Positions 16,574 to 24,941 of a DNA stretch of 29,088 nt are shown piece after piece. The notes under the pieces are model-generated. The model was given only the letters and a program-made list of their open reading frames with translations. It was not told where the DNA came from and did not search any database. Each line of letters starts with the position of its first letter. The first letter of the stretch is position 1. A program made the position numbers and the translations under genes. This stretch comes from a virus, in IMG/VR virus record IMGVR_UViG_3300038405_000387, positions 1 to 29,088 of that record; one strand, written 5' to 3'.

Positions 16574-16899
16574 GGCAGGAACGGTACCGCTTTTTGCAAG
16601 AGCATTGACAGAATCAAGCCACCGACTGCGTTGCAAGGTGCATTTGGTCCTTGCGTAGCGGACACCAAGAGCCGATTGGCCTCGATCAATGAGGCCAAGC
16701 CGGGCTTTGGTGCGGTCTCGACCGCATCGGCAACGGGAGCCAGAGCGATCCAGCACGCCGCTCCTTGAGGGTCACCACCTTGGGTCGCGACCTGTGCCGC
16801 GTTAGTCAAATCAGCGGCCGCGAGTTTGCCGACCTCGGCACATCCTGATAGCGCCAACAGCGCTGTAAATACGTAAGGAACAGAGGATCGCCTATGCAT
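16570..16899 (-). CDS. Lipoprotein in the late operon
   Basis: A 109-residue protein with a lipoprotein signal: basic start MHRRSSVPY, hydrophobic VFTALLALSG, then lipobox LSGC with Cys20 as the lipidated residue. The mature part is helical and has two further Cys residues (AACWIALAP and APCNAVGG). Similar short lipoproteins occur in rhizobial phage clusters. Possible roles are superinfection exclusion or outer-membrane disruption at lysis (spanin-like), but no coiled coil of an o-spanin is evident. The ATG at 16899 follows AAAAAGG; a TTG at 16929 is the only longer start. Confidence 0.72.
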   Translation of the reverse strand: MHRRSSVPYVFTALLALSGCAEVGKLAAADLTNAAQVATQGGDPQGAACWIALAPVADAVETAPKPGLASLIEANRLLVSATQGPNAPCNAVGGLILSMLLQKAVPFLP

Positions 16900-16981
16900 T
16901 GCTTTAGCCTTTTTCACAGATCGGTCCAACCGGCATCACACCGCCGCACGACCGAATGGTGCAGCTGGGCGAGGTCGAGTT

Positions 16982-18580
16982 TTACAGCCGTTTGAGAATA
17001 CGCAGGCGGCCCGGTGTGACGAGAAGCCGACGTTTGCCCGACGACGCCAGTGACACGAACAGTGTGTCCGGCAGCGCTGACCATTCGATCGGCAAGAACG
17101 CATCGGCGCTGAGCGGAACTACGGTCGCACCTAGCCATTCTACCTGTCCTGGCGCGTTGAGGCCGACGATAGCAGCGAACTCACTGGCCACCGGGATATC
17201 CCGAAGCGACCACGTCAGCCATTCAGTAGCGACACGCTGATCAGCAATAGCTTCTACCACCCACCCGACGCGGCCGGCCGTATCGCACGCGACCCCGCCA
17301 CTGAGCTCAAGCAGAAAGGCGAGAGGGCAGCCCAGCATAGCCACCGATTCCAATCGTATTCCAAGGTCACGGCTTGCGGCTGCGAGAGACTCGAAGGGCA
17401 GCCAGCCATCGGGCCGGCTCCTTGCCAGCATCTCCGTTGAAAGACCCGCGTTGTTTTGGGCGGTAGCTACAGACTCGCATAATGAGGGCGGATCGTTGCG
17501 CTCTGTTGCGAGGAACTCGAGCTGGGTCTCTGCCTCGGCTATTTGGCTCGCCAGAAACGCGACCGGGTTAGGTGCATCCGCAATGACGGTCGTCGTGCTG
17601 CTGGGCGTGTAGGTGATGACGATGATGCCCTGCGCGCCGTTGCCCCCAGCGCCAGCATTGGCATTATTTGAACCAGCCCAGCCACCACCGCCGCCGCCAC
17701 CGCCGTAATTTCCACCATTACCACCAGCGCCAGCATGCTCAGGAGCATTGCGACCACCGCCACCGCCACCACCGCCTCCGGCGCCGTGTGAGGAATCCCA
17801 CTCGATTCCGGCACCACCGGCCCCACCGGCCCCAGCGGTGCTGCCAACAACCCCGGTATTATTGATCCCACCGCCGCCGCCACCTCCGGAGCCGTGCGAT
17901 CCGGCGCTGCCCGGATTGCCGTTGCCGCTGGTCCCGCCGGTACCGCCGGCTCCTCCAGCGGTCCCATCCTGTGCAGTACCACCGGTCGCTCCAGTAGTAG
18001 CCCCAGAGCCCGCATCTGATCCGGCTGTCCCACTGCCACCGGCACTGCTTGCCGGGTCTCCGGTTCCACCACCACTGGAACCAGCGTAAGCTGCCGTTGT
18101 AGACGAGCCGCCCGCGAGTCCGGCACCCTTCGGTCCGCCGGCCCCACCGCCGCCGCCACCCTGCCAGCCCAGGAACGCCGTGCCAGCGCCTCCGCCGCCG
18201 CCATTCCATTTTGTGGTGCCTACGCCCGAGGCTGCGGCGCCGCCCGCGCCAGCCGTTCCGTTCGAGAGACCGGCGCCGCCGGCTTTTGCGAGTACCGTGC
18301 TGGTATCCTTAAACCACGTGTCGGTACCCGCTGATCCGTTGTTGGGGCCGGCCGCGCCCCCACCGCCGCCGGCCCCGACCTGAATGCTGATCGAGCCGCT
18401 TAATCCGGCGAGATTGCTGGAAGAACTATAGGCGCCGCCGCCACCGGCCGCTCCGTCAGCCACCGATATGTTCGGCGAGGCACCACCGCCCCCGCCCCCA
18501 ATGGCCTCAATCGAATTGGTGCTGCTCCAGTCGCCCGGTAGCGGGAAGCTGGTGCCGGACAGCAGGAATATCCGGGTCAT
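16982..18580 (-). CDS. Polyglycine-rich tail adhesin / fibre tip
   Basis: A 532-residue protein. The N-terminus (MTRIFLLSGTSFPLPGDWSS, then NSIEAIGGGGGG) leads to some 300 residues dominated by Gly runs mixed with Ala, Ser, Thr and Asn (about residues 28-325), ending GIIVITYTP. This is the layout of Gly-rich fibre-tip adhesins, in which Gly-rich segments pack as polyglycine-II helices, as known for phage S16 gp38. Residues 330-532 form a separate C-terminal region with loosely repeated E/W-containing units (TEWLTWSLRDIPVASEF, VEWLGATVVPLSADAFLPIE). The ATG overlaps the previous stop (ATGA). It probably binds a host surface receptor (inference). Confidence 0.78.
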   Translation of the reverse strand: MTRIFLLSGTSFPLPGDWSSTNSIEAIGGGGGGASPNISVADGAAGGGGAYSSSSNLAGLSGSISIQVGAGGGGGAAGPNNGSAGTDTWFKDTSTVLAKAGGAGLSNGTAGAGGAAASGVGTTKWNGGGGGAGTAFLGWQGGGGGGAGGPKGAGLAGGSSTTAAYAGSSGGGTGDPASSAGGSGTAGSDAGSGATTGATGGTAQDGTAGGAGGTGGTSGNGNPGSAGSHGSGGGGGGGINNTGVVGSTAGAGGAGGAGIEWDSSHGAGGGGGGGGGRNAPEHAGAGGNGGNYGGGGGGGGWAGSNNANAGAGGNGAQGIIVITYTPSSTTTVIADAPNPVAFLASQIAEAETQLEFLATERNDPPSLCESVATAQNNAGLSTEMLARSRPDGWLPFESLAAASRDLGIRLESVAMLGCPLAFLLELSGGVACDTAGRVGWVVEAIADQRVATEWLTWSLRDIPVASEFAAIVGLNAPGQVEWLGATVVPLSADAFLPIEWSALPDTLFVSLASSGKRRLLVTPGRLRILKRL

Positions 18581-18918
18581 TCGAGACGATCACCGGGCTC
18601 GGCCGTCGGGTGGAGAACGAGCTTACCCATGGGATGCACGTCGAGGTCGGGATCGGCGTGGCATGTCGTGACGACGCCGCCGTCCTCCCCGACCACCGCG
18701 CAACGCGACGACGGCGGATAGGCGCCCGTCGCCGCAGCGATCGCAGCGCAGCATGCCGCGTCGTCGTAGGGTCGGTCCAGAGGCAGCAGTAAGCGGCTTT
18801 CGCCGAGACCCGGCTGGTGCAGAACGAGCTGCGCATCATTATCGGGAATAACTTTACGGCGCAGTATCTTGCTGCCTGTGGCGTAGAACACCGCGAGCTG
18901 CGTCGCGCCAGTCGTCAT
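18577..18918 (-). CDS. Small conserved-looking phage protein before adhesin
   Basis: A 113-residue protein. The start VFYATGSKILRRKVIPDNDA resembles a short two-strand motif that I recall from fibre-associated proteins of alphaproteobacterial phages. The middle is Cys/Ala-rich (AACCAAIAAATGAYPPSSRC), the end polar. AGGA lies close before the ATG, and the stop overlaps the adhesin start by four bases, so expression of both is likely coupled. It may be a fibre-assembly or structural partner of the adhesin (inference). Confidence 0.7.
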   Translation of the reverse strand: MTTGATQLAVFYATGSKILRRKVIPDNDAQLVLHQPGLGESRLLLPLDRPYDDAACCAAIAAATGAYPPSSRCAVVGEDGGVVTTCHADPDLDVHPMGKLVLHPTAEPGDRLE

Positions 18919-18948
18919 GGATGTCCTGCCCGATCCCCAGCTCTTCGG

Positions 18949-20055
18949 TTACGTTGTCATTCCCTGCGTGCGCAGATCGGCTGAGCCCTTGTAGGCTGTG
19001 GTGCCGGCCGGCAGAGTCAGCCGCAGCCACACACCTTGCGCGCCGGCTGCATTCGGTGCCGCGCCGGACGGCAGGTTTCCCGGGCTTGGAACGCTCACGA
19101 AAGCGGGCTGCGTGATGAAGCCACCGACCCCTGAGGAAGGGGCGGTCTGCCGATTGACGACCGTGCCGGTGTCGTTCAGCACCGTCGTCAGCGCCAAGTC
19201 CAAAAGCGCGCCCGAAGGCAGGGTTAGCGTCTCGCTCGCCACCTCGATTTGCGCGCCGGTCAGGGCGGTCGCGGTGTTGTTGCTCACAACGAAAATCTTT
19301 TCGTAATAGGTACGCTGCGACCCGGCCGGCATGTCCGCCGCGCTGGTCGAGAACATGCGGATCACTGTCGTCACTGGGTTTGGCGAGATTTCGAACAGCA
19401 TCCCCTGGAGGATCTTATAAGTCGTCGTGTTGTCCGGCACGGTGCCCCAGTCGCGGCTGACCGCAACCAGATCGGTGCCGTAGCCCGCCGTGGCGATTAT
19501 CTGCCGCAGCTGGTTTGCACCGGTGCCGCTCTTCGTCCAAATGAGCTGACCGGTTGAGGCCGCGGCACCGTCGCCCGATTGCAATTTGAACAGCGCCGGC
19601 GTCGTACCGCTGTGATTGGCTGAACCAGCCTGCGCGGTGCGCACCGCCGCGTCGGTCGTCACCGCGCCAATAGGCAGCACGCAGCTATGGGCAGCGAGCG
19701 CTACGTCACCGACCGCCGGGGTTCCGCCCGGGTTGGCCAATGGTCCGTTAGCGCTCGCCCCTGACAATGCGGCGTAGAGCAACCGCTCGAGCGGTTGCGA
19801 CCCGGTCACCCAGCTCTGCCCGTTTAAGGTCAGCGTCTGGCCCTGAACGGCACCGGTCGGGTCGCGTCCGAAATAGGCGATCTTGGTCGCGGTATCGCTC
19901 GATGAGCTCGAGATGACATCGACGCTGCCGGCCGGGGTGACGTCGTAGAACGCGACACGGCGAGTGAAGTCGACCGCGCCGCCTATCGTGGCGCCGTCGA
20001 TCTCGGGCATGTTGGCCGAGCCATAAACGACGATGTCGGATGGCAGCACGCTCAT
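18949..20055 (-). CDS. Structural protein, unknown
   Basis: A 368-residue beta-rich protein: LPSDIVVYGSANMPEIDG, IGGAVDFTRRVAFYDVTP, WTKSGTGANQLRQIIATAGY, YEKIFVVSNNTATALTGAQI. The wording resembles large structural proteins found next to portal genes in rhizobial phages, but I cannot name a family. Its place directly after portal suggests a head or connector-associated shell protein, or a fibre base. The ATG at 20055 has AGGAG at a proper distance; an adjacent TTG at 20058 is less likely. Confidence 0.72.
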   Translation of the reverse strand: MSVLPSDIVVYGSANMPEIDGATIGGAVDFTRRVAFYDVTPAGSVDVISSSSSDTATKIAYFGRDPTGAVQGQTLTLNGQSWVTGSQPLERLLYAALSGASANGPLANPGGTPAVGDVALAAHSCVLPIGAVTTDAAVRTAQAGSANHSGTTPALFKLQSGDGAAASTGQLIWTKSGTGANQLRQIIATAGYGTDLVAVSRDWGTVPDNTTTYKILQGMLFEISPNPVTTVIRMFSTSAADMPAGSQRTYYEKIFVVSNNTATALTGAQIEVASETLTLPSGALLDLALTTVLNDTGTVVNRQTAPSSGVGGFITQPAFVSVPSPGNLPSGAAPNAAGAQGVWLRLTLPAGTTAYKGSADLRTQGMTT

Positions 20056-20165
20056 CAAAGGCTCCTATATTTCGTCGATGTCAGGTTCGCGTAGCCGATC
20101 GGGCCGGGCAGAGCCCTGGAAGGGCGATGGCATCCTCACGCACTTGTCGGAAAGGAGGGCGACGG

Positions 20166-21545
20166 TTATTCGCCGACTGTCCTTGCAAGGGTCTCCGTTT
20201 TTGGCCCGACAGAGTTGCCCAGCGGAACCGGCCCTTGAGCGGTCAGAAACATAGGCGCGTCACCACCCTCTACCGGATCGAGTCCCAGGACGTCGCGTGC
20301 CTCGTTCAGGCTGAAGATGCCGTCCTTGACGTAGCTGGTGAGAATTATCGATTGGTCCTTGGGATCCGTCGGCCGTACATCCGACCAAGCGAATTCGAGG
20401 TCGCTTTGGCCCATACGCTTCTGGATGACGCTATCGACGAGCCGCTTAACCCAGCCCATCAGCGGAGCTAAGCCTTCCTCCAGAGCGGCTTCCTGCGCGG
20501 TCTGCGCCGTCGCCCGATTCACCTGCGGGGTGAATGCGGTCGGTGGCAACGAGAACGCATAACAGACGATCCGTGCCAGCCACTCGTCGAAATCATCCTT
20601 GTAGGGGGCCTCCTTGAAGGCCTGGTACTTGACGCCGCCCGGTCCCCAGAGCAGGCGCGTGCGGCCGCCAGTATTGCCGGCGAGGATGGAGTCGAACCAC
20701 TCCTGGTATTGGTGGATCTGCTCGGCGTTCCAGCCATCCGGCGCGGCCATCAGCCCGGACGGGACATTACCTTCGGTAAAGTGTTGCAGTTGCATAACCT
20801 GTCGACGCAGCCCGATGTTGACCGTCAGGACGATCTGCTCGACAGGGCTGAACCCGTATGCCTTGTGCGGGCGACGGTTGCGCGGCAGGTAGATCAGCTC
20901 GGCGTCGCTTAGGAGGCGCCACGGCCGGCCATGGATCACCTGCTCATATGCCGGCGCTGGCGACTGCGGCCGACGTCCGGTGTCATCGACCAGCACCTTG
21001 ATCGTCGACCCGTCGACGACATCGAGGCCAATAATATCGCCGCCGCGGTTGCGACGTACTTCGAAGGCGGGTGCATCGAGCACTAGGACATCCTCGAGCG
21101 CCTCACGAAGCCACGTCGCAAAGGGTTGCTCGCCGTCGGGCATGTGCCAGAACTCGGTCAACCGCTCAATGCGGGCTGGAGCATCCGCCGCCGGATTGCG
21201 ATCGTCGCGCGATTTGATCGTCCACTCGAGCTTCTCGATTTGGTCCTTGCGCGTCTCGATCGCGAGCCGTGTAATATCGTGGCTTTCAGCCAAGGCTCTC
21301 AGCTCGTCGAAGCCGATCGGCTCGTAAGAGCGCGGTGTGTAGATCGTGTTGTAGCCGACCGGAAAATCCCACAGTCGCACCCGCTCGCGCTCGGGCGGTA
21401 CCAGCGGATAGCTGGGGGAAAAGATCCCCTGGCCGGGCTGGAAGACATCGCGAAATTGGGTAATATCGTTCTGCGAACCCCAACCGCCCCAGGTGTACGA
21501 CGCGATCGGCGCCAAGGGGGTCCGCTTTCCGCCGGCGGGTGGCAT
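20166..21545 (-). CDS. Phage portal protein (HK97 gp3 type)
   Basis: A 459-residue portal protein, the dodecameric ring at the capsid vertex through which DNA is packaged and released. Family features in order: PVGYNTIYTPRSYEPIGFDE, the helix LAIETRKDQIEKLEWTIKSR, WLREALEDVLVLDAPAFEV, ELIYLPRNRRPHKAYGFSPV, the long helix QVMQLQHFTEGNVPSGLMAA, and the late segment YAFSLPPTAFTPQVNRATAQ with SYVKDGIFSLNEARDVLGLD. Length is normal for HK97-type portals. GGAG lies seven bases before the ATG. Confidence 0.96.
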   Translation of the reverse strand: MPPAGGKRTPLAPIASYTWGGWGSQNDITQFRDVFQPGQGIFSPSYPLVPPERERVRLWDFPVGYNTIYTPRSYEPIGFDELRALAESHDITRLAIETRKDQIEKLEWTIKSRDDRNPAADAPARIERLTEFWHMPDGEQPFATWLREALEDVLVLDAPAFEVRRNRGGDIIGLDVVDGSTIKVLVDDTGRRPQSPAPAYEQVIHGRPWRLLSDAELIYLPRNRRPHKAYGFSPVEQIVLTVNIGLRRQVMQLQHFTEGNVPSGLMAAPDGWNAEQIHQYQEWFDSILAGNTGGRTRLLWGPGGVKYQAFKEAPYKDDFDEWLARIVCYAFSLPPTAFTPQVNRATAQTAQEAALEEGLAPLMGWVKRLVDSVIQKRMGQSDLEFAWSDVRPTDPKDQSIILTSYVKDGIFSLNEARDVLGLDPVEGGDAPMFLTAQGPVPLGNSVGPKTETLARTVGE

Positions 21546-21586
21546 GGTTTACTCCGCACCTATTGCGCGACCGGCTGCAGGGATCA

Positions 21587-24154
21587 TCAATAACCTCCGG
21601 TGATCGCGACGCGCTTCCAGGTGTTCGGCGCGGTACAGATGTAAAGGAAACTGGCGTCGTGCGTCATCTGGTTGGTCGTGCAGGCCGACGAAGACGCCGG
21701 CGAGCCCGAGCTGATCAGACCGCCTAGATTGTTGAGCGTCTGCGGTGTTGCGGTGACAACCCGGAAGTTCGAGCCGTCGAATTGTAGCGTTGCATATTCG
21801 TAATTCTGACCGGCCGCCAGGGTGATCGAGTTGCTCGACACGCCACCGCCCGCCGGGACCAGGATTTTTCCCCCGGCGACGCCATTGACCTGGACGGTCA
21901 TTGTCTTGCCGTTGTCGGTCGCAAAGCCCATGGTCCACCCGGTACCGATCGACGTCGCCGACGGCAGGGTCATGATCAGCGAGGATGTGGGCGTATTGTA
22001 GCTCGACACCGCATTGCCATTGTCGCTCTGCGAGGCCGCGTAGGTGCCGACCGCCGGGAAACTCCATCGGTTGATGCCGGGGGCGTTGCCGGAGATCCCG
22101 ATCTGGGTCGCCGTCGCCGGTGTCGCCTCGACAACCCGGAAGTTGCCGCCATCGAACTGCAGCACGAGGAGCTCGTAATTTCCGGATGCCAGCGACGCGG
22201 AGGTCACGGTGCCACCGCTACCGGGAAACAAGATGTGGCCGCCGGAGGCGCTGTTTACTTGAACGGACGCGGTCTTGTTGCTGTCGCTGGCGATCCCGAT
22301 CGTCCAACCCATCGGAAGCGTTGTGGTCGACGGCAGTGTCACCGTGAAGAACGAGAGCGGGCTATTGAAGCTCGACACCACACTCCCGTTGTCGGCGACG
22401 GCTGCAGCGTAAGCGCTGACTGCTGGAAAATTCCAATGACTGGTCCCGCCGGCGCCGATCATGCCGATTGCCTGCGCCGTCGCCGGCGTCGCGTCAACGA
22501 CTCGGAAATTGCCGCTCCCGTCATATTGCAGAACCAGAAACTCGTAGGCGCCCTGGGCGGTGTTCGCTAGGGTCAACGTCGTCGCCAACGCGCCTGATCC
22601 AGGCCAGACGATGTGCCCGCCCGATGTTCCATTGACCTGAACCGATAGCGGCTTCGTGCTATCGGTCGCAAAACCCATGCTCCATCCCGTCGGCAACGTG
22701 GTCGTCGCGGGCAGGGTCACGCTCAGTCCTGCGGTCGTGTTGAAGCTCGACAGGGTATTGCCATTGTCCCCCAATGTCGCCGCGTAGCCCGAGGTCGAAG
22801 GGTAGAGCCAGTTGCTAGGCCAGGGAGGTGGCTCGAACCCATTGACGAGACGCGTGTTGCGTGTCGAGAAGATGATTCGCCAGTTATTGCCGTCGGATTG
22901 CAGGGCAACGCTCTCATAGTTACCCGGCCCCAGGACGATCGACGACACCGACTTACCGCCCGACAAGATCGCTCCGGATGGAGCAATGACGGTCATGCCC
23001 TTGCCGTTATCCGTCGCAAAACCCATTGTCCAGCCGGGATTCACGCTGCCAACGGCCGGAAGGGTTACGGTCAGCGACGCGCCGGGGGCGTTGTAGCTCG
23101 AGATATTCAGCCCGTCGTCGACAGGGGCCGCGGTATAGCTCGCCGTCGAGGGGAAATACCATCGGCTGCGCGACCCGCTTCCGATAACCGTTATTCCTGT
23201 CGAGGACGGCCCGAAATTGACCGTTGCGCCGCCGTAGTTCGGGTTGATCAGCACGTTTCCAATACTGGCCGTCGCGTTGACTGCTGTCTGGCAGTTGAAA
23301 TACGGTGAGACAAACGTATTGAGGCCATTGTGGTTGAAGGTAATCGAGAGGCAGGTTGGCGAAACCTCGAGATCGAGCCCGAAGAACGTGTTGCTGAAAT
23401 TGTATCCATTTTCGAGCACCAGGCTCCGGCCACCGATGCCCTGCGCAGTGCCGGCGCCCGAGATCCGCGAGAATTGTGTTTGTTCGAGCGCTATCCCGGC
23501 GGCCCCTCCGGCTGACACGCAAACAGCGTAAATGTCGCTGTCGAGAACGAAGTTGAACTGGCATCCGCCGGAGGCGGGCGCGGTACTGGTATTATTAACG
23601 ATCAGATGATCGACCTTCACCGAATTATGCGCGTCGGAGAAATCCGTCTTACCGAGCACCACCGCATAAGTCGGGGTGCTGGCGTTGATGAATAGGCTTC
23701 CGTCTTCCCTAAAGTAAAAGCATCCGGTTGGGCTGCTGGTTGAGCCGCCGCCACACTGGATCTGCAGCACCGGGCCCGAAGCGATCGCGCGCCCATCGAT
23801 CGTCGCCCCCTCCGAGTTCAGCCTAAAACCTTTGGACGCCTGACCTGCGTAGTCGATCGAGATCGCCGAGGTAACCTTATAGGTGCCGGCGGAGAAATGC
23901 ACCGGCCAGTTGTTGGTGATTGCCGTCGAAATTGTCGTATTGATCGCTGTCGTGTCGTCATGACTGTCGTCACCGACGGCACCATTGCACCGCACATCGA
24001 TCCAAGGGCGTCCCGAGCACATCAGCACGTCGCCGCCCATCGTCGCGGTACCGGTAGTCGACAATGTCGAGAAATTGCCTGGCGACTGCGCAAAGGTCGG
24101 CAAGGCCACGCCCAGACCGAAGGCGAATGCAGCAAGCCAGAGCACGCGCTTCAC
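21587..24154 (-). CDS. Secreted pectate-lyase-fold tailspike with four repeat modules
   Basis: An 855-residue protein. A GTG at 24154 gives a signal peptide (KRVLWLAAFAFGLGVALPTF then AQ), unusual for a phage tail protein. Next comes a start typical of pectate-lyase superfamily spikes (IDVRCNGAVGDDSHDDTTAI), then a beta-helix of roughly 250 residues. Then follow four tandem modules of 117-125 residues, each with an N-terminal FP strand, SSFN or SSYN, a GWTMGFATD-like strand and a closing FRVV or similar. It ends in a short cap with TNQMTHDASFLYICTAPNTW. The frame is open further up to 24433, but that part is a REP repeat and not counted. It probably binds or degrades a surface polysaccharide (inference). 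Confidence 0.78.
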   Translation of the reverse strand: MKRVLWLAAFAFGLGVALPTFAQSPGNFSTLSTTGTATMGGDVLMCSGRPWIDVRCNGAVGDDSHDDTTAINTTISTAITNNWPVHFSAGTYKVTSAISIDYAGQASKGFRLNSEGATIDGRAIASGPVLQIQCGGGSTSSPTGCFYFREDGSLFINASTPTYAVVLGKTDFSDAHNSVKVDHLIVNNTSTAPASGGCQFNFVLDSDIYAVCVSAGGAAGIALEQTQFSRISGAGTAQGIGGRSLVLENGYNFSNTFFGLDLEVSPTCLSITFNHNGLNTFVSPYFNCQTAVNATASIGNVLINPNYGGATVNFGPSSTGITVIGSGSRSRWYFPSTASYTAAPVDDGLNISSYNAPGASLTVTLPAVGSVNPGWTMGFATDNGKGMTVIAPSGAILSGGKSVSSIVLGPGNYESVALQSDGNNWRIIFSTRNTRLVNGFEPPPWPSNWLYPSTSGYAATLGDNGNTLSSFNTTAGLSVTLPATTTLPTGWSMGFATDSTKPLSVQVNGTSGGHIVWPGSGALATTLTLANTAQGAYEFLVLQYDGSGNFRVVDATPATAQAIGMIGAGGTSHWNFPAVSAYAAAVADNGSVVSSFNSPLSFFTVTLPSTTTLPMGWTIGIASDSNKTASVQVNSASGGHILFPGSGGTVTSASLASGNYELLVLQFDGGNFRVVEATPATATQIGISGNAPGINRWSFPAVGTYAASQSDNGNAVSSYNTPTSSLIMTLPSATSIGTGWTMGFATDNGKTMTVQVNGVAGGKILVPAGGGVSSNSITLAAGQNYEYATLQFDGSNFRVVTATPQTLNNLGGLISSGSPASSSACTTNQMTHDASFLYICTAPNTWKRVAITGGY
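21720..23163 (-). repeat. Four tandem protein-repeat modules in tailspike
   Basis: Aligned on the Trp before the FP or YP strand, modules start at 23161, 22810, 22435 and 22066 and run leftward, with spacings of 351, 375 and 369 bases. Shared points are DNG or DDG, SSFN/SSYN, VTLP or MTLP, GWTMGFATD or a close form, and an end of the form YE-x-LQ-D-G-N-FRV. Modules 2 to 4 are closer to one another than to module 1. Divergence shows the duplication is not recent. Confidence 0.8.
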
Positions 24155-24387
24155 CAATGGGTTAGCGTCACCCCCGCGAACGCTGTCTTTCGTCGGCCCA
24201 TGGGTGCTTCGAGACGCGCTCTTCGAGCGCTCCTCAGGATGAGGGGTATCGCTGATGATCCTAAGATGATTCCTCGTCCTGAGGAGGCCGCGGAGCGGCC
24301 GTCTCGAAGGACGCGCCGGGTTGATCCAAACGACTGACACTGCCGAATTCATCGCCGGGTCAGCCTGTGCGGGGTCGCATGGCGGCA
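24155..24387. other. Non-coding gap holding the REP doublet
   Basis: A 233-base gap between two structural genes. Most of it is a paired palindromic repeat (24207-24310). A minus-strand frame is open through it but encodes Arg/Ser-rich sequence typical of translated repeats. I see no promoter or terminator with a T run here. Confidence 0.6.
24207..24310. repeat. REP-like palindromic doublet of alphaproteobacterial host type
   Basis: Two related palindromes face each other. Unit A (24207-24244) opens CTTCGAGACG, has the stem GCGCTC-TTC-GAGCGC and closes CCTCAGGATGAGG. Unit B (24272-24310) opens CCTCGTCCTGAGG, has the stem GGCCGC-GGA-GCGGCC and closes CGTCTCGAAGG. The ends CTTCGAGACG and CGTCTCGAAG are exact reverse complements. 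I recall this layout from chromosomal REP elements of Bradyrhizobium-like bacteria. It sits inside the phage operon, just before the tailspike signal peptide. Confidence 0.82.
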
Positions 24388-24825
24388 TTACCACCTGCGT
24401 GCCGCAAATGCCTGGCCCGTTGCGCCGCCCCAAAGGCTGACGGCGCCTGCCGGTTTATAGCCGGAAGGCGTTACGAACACCGCACCCGCAGCAATCGGGA
24501 TCGACGCACCGCCCGGTGTCGCCGTGCCGACATCGCTCACATAGAGGATCGCCGATGAATTGTTGGCGACGAGGTAGCCGTTAACCGGGACGATCCCGGC
24601 GAACAGCGTCTGCGCGGTACCCCCTGCGACTATGGTCGCGCTGCCGTCGATTGCGACTGCGCCGCAGGTGTTGATGACCGGAAAAGGTGCCGTCAGGCCA
24701 ACCGGTGTTGCAATGCCGCCGACCACCGCCGCCGGCACGTGCACTGGCACGAGATTGCCTGCAATATCGGACTGCGTCGAAATCGGCTGGGTCGTCGTGT
24801 TCGCGTCTTTGACCAAGAGCGTCAA
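24388..24825 (-). CDS. Structural protein with fibre-type beta domain
   Basis: A 145-residue protein. The second half has the pattern GGTAQTLFAGIVPVNGYLVA, NNSSAILYVSDVGTATPGGA and AGAVSLWGGATGQAFAARRW, a beta domain that I know from phage fibre and head-associated structural proteins of proteobacteria. The start is a TTG at 24825 with a strong AAGGAG eight bases upstream; no ATG fits. The gene lies between terminase and tailspike, so a small decoration or fibre-linker role is likely (inference). Confidence 0.75.
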   Translation of the reverse strand: MTLLVKDANTTTQPISTQSDIAGNLVPVHVPAAVVGGIATPVGLTAPFPVINTCGAVAIDGSATIVAGGTAQTLFAGIVPVNGYLVANNSSAILYVSDVGTATPGGASIPIAAGAVFVTPSGYKPAGAVSLWGGATGQAFAARRW

Positions 24826-24851
24826 TCGATGGTCTCCTTCTATGCGGCGTC

Positions 24852-24930
24852 ACCCCTTCACCCCGACCCCTCCCCGCTACGGGCAGCGGGAGAGCCTGCC
24901 CCGGACCTGATTCAGGGATGAGGGCCGTAA
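24852..24930. repeat. Host-type intergenic repeat between terL and structural gene
   Basis: A pyrimidine-rich start (CCCCTTCACCCCGACCCCTC), an inverted repeat CCCGCT...AGCGGG (24873-24878 / 24885-24890) and a second part with CCCCGGACCTGATTCAGGGA form a pattern common in intergenic DNA of alphaproteobacterial chromosomes. It fills most of the 116-base gap after terL. No T run follows the stem, so it is not an obvious terminator. Confidence 0.5.
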
Positions 24931-24941
24931 ACGACTAATGT

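Noticed and set aside
17539-18209. Several long frames on both strands opposite the Gly-rich gene
   Set aside because: Pro-, Arg- or Val-rich low-complexity translations caused by Gly codon runs; no start signals and no domains.
17600-18480. CRISPR-like or satellite repeat appearance of the GCC/ACC-rich stretch
   Set aside because: No constant repeat unit with spacers; it is the codon pattern of polyglycine runs in the adhesin.
20100-20135. Short stem GCCCT-GGA-AGGGC between portal and the next gene
   Set aside because: The arms are only five bases and no T run follows on either strand, so it is not counted as a terminator.
24155-24433. N-terminal 93 residues of the long tailspike frame
   Set aside because: They translate the REP doublet and lie before a normal signal peptide; the start at 24154 is more credible although its ribosome-binding site is weak.
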